NCBI GenBank assembly: GCA_938003875.1
Contig: CALKWO010000237.1
Location: forward strand, 1 to 8,616
Length of the DNA: 8,616 nt
From: an uncultured bacterium
GTDB taxonomy: Bacteria; Planctomycetota; Uabimicrobiia; Uabimicrobiales; JABWCH01
Reading direction: 5' to 3'
Shown here: positions 6,344 through 8,616 of the stretch, one piece after another
How the letters are laid out: each line of letters begins with the position of its first letter
Position numbering within the stretch: position 1 is the stretch's first letter
Made by a program: the position numbers and the translations under genes
The notes under the pieces: model-generated
Told to the model about the DNA's origin: nothing
Seen by the model: the letters and a program-made list of their open reading frames with translations, nothing else
Databases searched by the model: none

Positions 6344-7024
6344 CTATTTTTGGTTGTCCTTGATTAAGATAGGTTTGAGGATGGATGTCCAGATTTTATA
6401 AGCATCTCTTGTTATATGAAGTTTGTCTTGAAGATAAAGCTCTGGCTTAGGATTACCTTGTTCATCAAGCATTGCACAAGCAACGTCTATATATGTAAGG
6501 AATTCTGATTTCAGGCATTCCTGCTCTATAAGCCTGTTAGCTTCTTTCATTTCATTCCACACAGCAAAGCGGGCGATGCTAGGCTTGATAGAAATAAAAT
6601 AAACACGGGTTTCAGGCAGATGCTTGTGCAAATTCTGGACGAATTCACAAAACGTATCTGCTACCATCTGTGCTGAAATACCCTGGGCAATATCATTGTC
6701 TCCTTCATATAGAACAACTGCTTTAGGTTTATAGGGAAGTAGAACACGATGGGAATAGTAAAGAGCTTCTTTCATATTGCTGCCTCCAAAACCTCGTGGG
6801 ATAACTACTAGAGGTGCAAAATCCTCATGTAATGTTTCGTGCCATCCTCGTATGCTGGAGCTACCATAAAAAACAATTCCTCCCGATGGGGGAAAAGATT
6901 TTTGATCTTCAGCTTCAAATTTTCTTATTTCCTTTTCAAAGCGATCCAGGTTAGAATAAGAAGTTTGGGAAAAAGAGCAGAGTATAGAAAAAAACAAAAG
7001 AAGAAAAAATATGTATTTTTTCAT
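6344..7024 (-). CDS. Secreted SGNH/GDSL-family hydrolase
   Basis: A 226-residue esterase or lipase-like hydrolase; substrate not evident (acyl or acetyl esters are typical of the family). Residues 1 to about 19 form a signal peptide; the LCSFS end does not make a proper lipobox. The four SGNH blocks are visible: G54-S-S-S-I, where S56 takes the place of the GDS nucleophile; the block II glycine in RGFGGSN (77-83); G108-D-N110-D, with N110 in the oxyanion hole; and D200-K-L-H203, the catalytic Asp/His pair. Block I reads GSSS rather than GDS, as in a known subgroup that shares the phrases FYGSSSIR, PYKP and LYEGDNDI. AAGGA lies 8 bases before the ATG. The gene runs opposite to both neighbours and is bracketed by 71-bp direct repeats (6268-6338, 7128-7198), so it may have been gained, or could be lost, as a unit. 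Confidence 0.9.
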   Translation of the reverse strand: MKKYIFFLLLFFSILCSFSQTSYSNLDRFEKEIRKFEAEDQKSFPPSGGIVFYGSSSIRGWHETLHEDFAPLVVIPRGFGGSNMKEALYYSHRVLLPYKPKAVVLYEGDNDIAQGISAQMVADTFCEFVQNLHKHLPETRVYFISIKPSIARFAVWNEMKEANRLIEQECLKSEFLTYIDVACAMLDEQGNPKPELYLQDKLHITRDAYKIWTSILKPILIKDNQK

Positions 7025-7096
7025 AAGTTACATCCTTATAATATTTTAATATAAAATTTTTAAAAAAGTGTTTTAGCCAAAATGTTGTTGAAATTA

Positions 7097-7198
7097 CCAG
7101 GGGCGTTGCCCCTGGCTATTATATTTCGCCCCTTCGGGGCTAAGATTGGAATATAGCTTAAAGTGCATTTATTACTAAAACTATAATTTCCTATGCAT
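7097..7198 (+). repeat. Dispersed palindromic repeat, copy 3 (fullest)
   Basis: The most complete copy. It has a perfect 8-bp hairpin CCAGGGGC-GTT-GCCCCTGG (7097-7115), the spacer CTATTATATTTC (7116-7127), a hairpin GCCCC-TTC-GGGGC (7128-7140) and a third AT-rich stem with CTATAATTTCC at its right side. Bases 7128-7198 match copy 2; bases 7097-7150 match the reverse complement of copy 1. It lies between the divergent SGNH and permease genes, ending 39 bases before the permease ATG. Confidence 0.88.
7158..7187 (+). promoter_or_regulatory. Candidate permease promoter inside repeat copy 3
   Basis: A perfect TATAAT (7182-7187) has TTAAAG (7158-7163; 3 of 6 to TTGACA) 18 bases upstream. Transcription would start near 7194, leaving a leader of about 44 bases before the permease ATG. 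The -35 is poor, so support comes mainly from the -10 and the position. Copy 2 keeps the same TATAAT at 6322-6327. Confidence 0.4.
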
Positions 7199-7205
7199 GA
7201 ACATA

Positions 7206-7217
7206 CCTGGAACCAGG
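7206..7217. promoter_or_regulatory. Short palindrome before the permease gene
   Basis: CCTGG-AA-CCAGG is a 12-base palindrome with a two-base centre, too tight to fold as an RNA hairpin but suitable for a DNA-binding dimer. It lies 20 bases upstream of the permease ATG, within the predicted leader. It could be an operator or a leftover of the CCAGG-rich repeat. Confidence 0.25.
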
Positions 7218-7237
7218 AATTTTAAAAAAGGAAAAAA

Positions 7238-8608
7238 ATGGATAATATTAGCTCTCAGACAGAAAGTGAAATATTTTATGGCTTGGAAGACAAACCGCCT
7301 TTTTTTGCTTCTGTTTTCGCCGCTTTACAGCACTTACTTGCGATTTTTGTCCCTATCATAACACCTACTCTAATCATTGCAGGTGCAATGAAACTGGATA
7401 TAGCGACAAGCAGCTATCTTGTAAGCATGTCTTTATTAATATCTGGTGTTGCAACCTGGATACAGGTTCGCAAAGTTGGAGCCCTTGGTTCTGGCTTGCT
7501 CAGCATTCAGGGAACAAGCTTTACCTTTCTGGATACTTGTATTTCTATTGGTGAAGAAAAAGGTCTGGCTGGTATTTTTGGCACAGCTATTGCTGGCTCT
7601 CCTGTAGAAATGATCATAAGTCGTTTTCTCCCCTATGCTCGCAAGATCATTACGCCTCTTGTCAGTGGAATTGTAGTAACCATGATAGGCATGAGCCTTA
7701 TCAAAGTAGGTATCATTGACTGCGCAGGAGGCTTTGCAGCTAAACAAAACGGCACATTTGGGGATTATAAATATCTGGCAATTTCAGGGCTAGTTTTTTG
7801 CACCATCGTGCTTTGTAACCGATGCAAAAATCCTTTTTTAAGAATGAGTTCTATTGTGATTGGTATGGCTACAGGATATATAATAACCATCTGTTTAGGT
7901 TGGGTCAGTTTCCAGGGAATGAAAAATGTAGAATATTTTTCTATTCCCATACCTTTTCGCTATGGAATTTCGTTTAGTTTTTCAGGATTCCTTGCCATGT
8001 TGCTTTTGTATATCATCACTACCATTGAATCGCTTGGTGATATTACCGCTACTTCCATGGTTTCCCGCCAGCCGATAGAAGGCGATGTTTATTTTAAAAG
8101 AATTTCTGGTGGTGTACTTGCTGATGGTTTTAATTCATTTCTGGCAGGTGTTTTCAATACATTTCCCAACACAACATTCAGTCAGAACAATGGAATCATA
8201 CAACTTACAGGAGTTGCCAGCCGCCATATAGGATATTATATTGCAAGCTTTCTTGTTATTTTGGGGCTTTTTCCTGTTATAGGTGCGCTCTTTAGTCTTA
8301 TGCCTGAACCAGTTTTAGGTGGTGCTACCATCATCATGTTTGGAACTATCGCAGCAGCAGGAATCAAAATCATCGCCTCGAATGTTATTAACCGTAGAAA
8401 CCTTCTTATCATAGCATTATCATTTAGTCTTGGATTGGGAGTAACATTCGAACCAGATATTCTCTCTCGCTTTCCTGCCCTGGTAGGCTCTCTTTTTAGC
8501 TCAGGAATCACTACAGGAGGCTTGTCTGCAATTCTACTCAATATTGTTCTTCCCTATGATCTTGCAGAAAAAAAAGTAGAGAAAATCAAGGAAGAAATTG
8601 GCATATAG
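7238..8608 (+). CDS. NCS2 xanthine/purine-type permease
   Basis: A 456-residue inner-membrane nucleobase:cation symporter of the NAT/NCS2 family, usual length, with many hydrophobic segments consistent with the 14-helix fold. The N-terminal helix has the LQH motif (Q31-H32). The family signature QNNGIIQLTG occupies residues 316-325. The binding-site residues have the spacing of E. coli XanQ: E264, D268, D296, Q316 and N317 correspond to XanQ E272, D276, D304, Q324 and N325 (same intervals of 4, 28, 20 and 1). This favours xanthine or a related purine over uracil. At the site I align with XanQ N93 (in SIQ-G-T-S-F) there is a serine (S94), so uric acid is also possible; that alignment is from memory. 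AAAAAGG lies 6 bases before the ATG. It is divergent from the SGNH gene and transcribed alone as far as the window shows. Confidence 0.93.
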   Translation: MDNISSQTESEIFYGLEDKPPFFASVFAALQHLLAIFVPIITPTLIIAGAMKLDIATSSYLVSMSLLISGVATWIQVRKVGALGSGLLSIQGTSFTFLDTCISIGEEKGLAGIFGTAIAGSPVEMIISRFLPYARKIITPLVSGIVVTMIGMSLIKVGIIDCAGGFAAKQNGTFGDYKYLAISGLVFCTIVLCNRCKNPFLRMSSIVIGMATGYIITICLGWVSFQGMKNVEYFSIPIPFRYGISFSFSGFLAMLLLYIITTIESLGDITATSMVSRQPIEGDVYFKRISGGVLADGFNSFLAGVFNTFPNTTFSQNNGIIQLTGVASRHIGYYIASFLVILGLFPVIGALFSLMPEPVLGGATIIMFGTIAAAGIKIIASNVINRRNLLIIALSFSLGLGVTFEPDILSRFPALVGSLFSSGITTGGLSAILLNIVLPYDLAEKKVEKIKEEIGI

Positions 8609-8616
8609 CCAGTATA

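Noticed and set aside
6969..7024. Lipoprotein signal in the SGNH hydrolase
   Set aside because: The only cysteine near the signal end is preceded by S-I-L, which does not fit a lipobox (small residue expected before Cys).
7128..7237. Purine riboswitch upstream of the permease
   Set aside because: The region is mostly the dispersed repeat, which also occurs after an unrelated gene; the remaining leader is too short for a purine aptamer and none of its conserved loops were seen.
7436..7747. 103-codon minus-strand open frame
   Set aside because: It is antisense to the permease gene, with no family resemblance; a shadow of a membrane-protein coding region.

Overview
The window is AT-rich bacterial DNA from a Gram-negative organism. 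Two adjacent genes encode secreted proteins that end in a PEP-CTERM sorting signal, which implies an outer membrane and an exosortase system encoded elsewhere. Almost every gene makes an exported or membrane protein. The mix of PEP-CTERM proteins, an ACE-like M2 peptidase, an integrin-type beta-propeller and many dispersed palindromic repeats fits the Planctomycetes/Verrucomicrobia/Lentisphaerae side of the tree. That placement is an inference, since no phylogenetic marker is present.

Layout. Bases 1-385 are mostly non-coding: an inverted repeat at 61-136, a doubtful 59-codon minus-strand frame, and a candidate promoter for the first gene. At 386-2062 (+) is a Tat-exported calcineurin-like metallophosphoesterase. 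After a palindromic repeat comes a secreted M2 (ACE-like) zinc peptidase at 2175-3857 (+). Bases 3858-4146 hold a large nested palindrome (3896-4124). Then follow two closely spaced PEP-CTERM genes: a seven-repeat FG-GAP propeller protein at 4147-5445 and a protein resembling the choice-of-anchor Y domain at 5458-6243. A terminator hairpin overlaps the stop codon of the second. On the minus strand at 6344-7024 is a secreted SGNH/GDSL hydrolase, bracketed by two 71-bp direct repeats of 94% identity. The window closes with a xanthine/purine-type NCS2 permease at 7238-8608 (+), complete to its stop.

The exported hydrolases (phosphoesterase, dipeptidase, SGNH esterase) and the permease could together scavenge polymers and nucleobases. 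Nothing in the sequence ties them into one pathway; only the PEP-CTERM pair looks like an operon. No complete new defence or mobile system is visible. The most unusual content is the repeats: a three-copy modular palindromic family whose conserved part carries a consensus -10 box, and the 229-bp nested palindrome.
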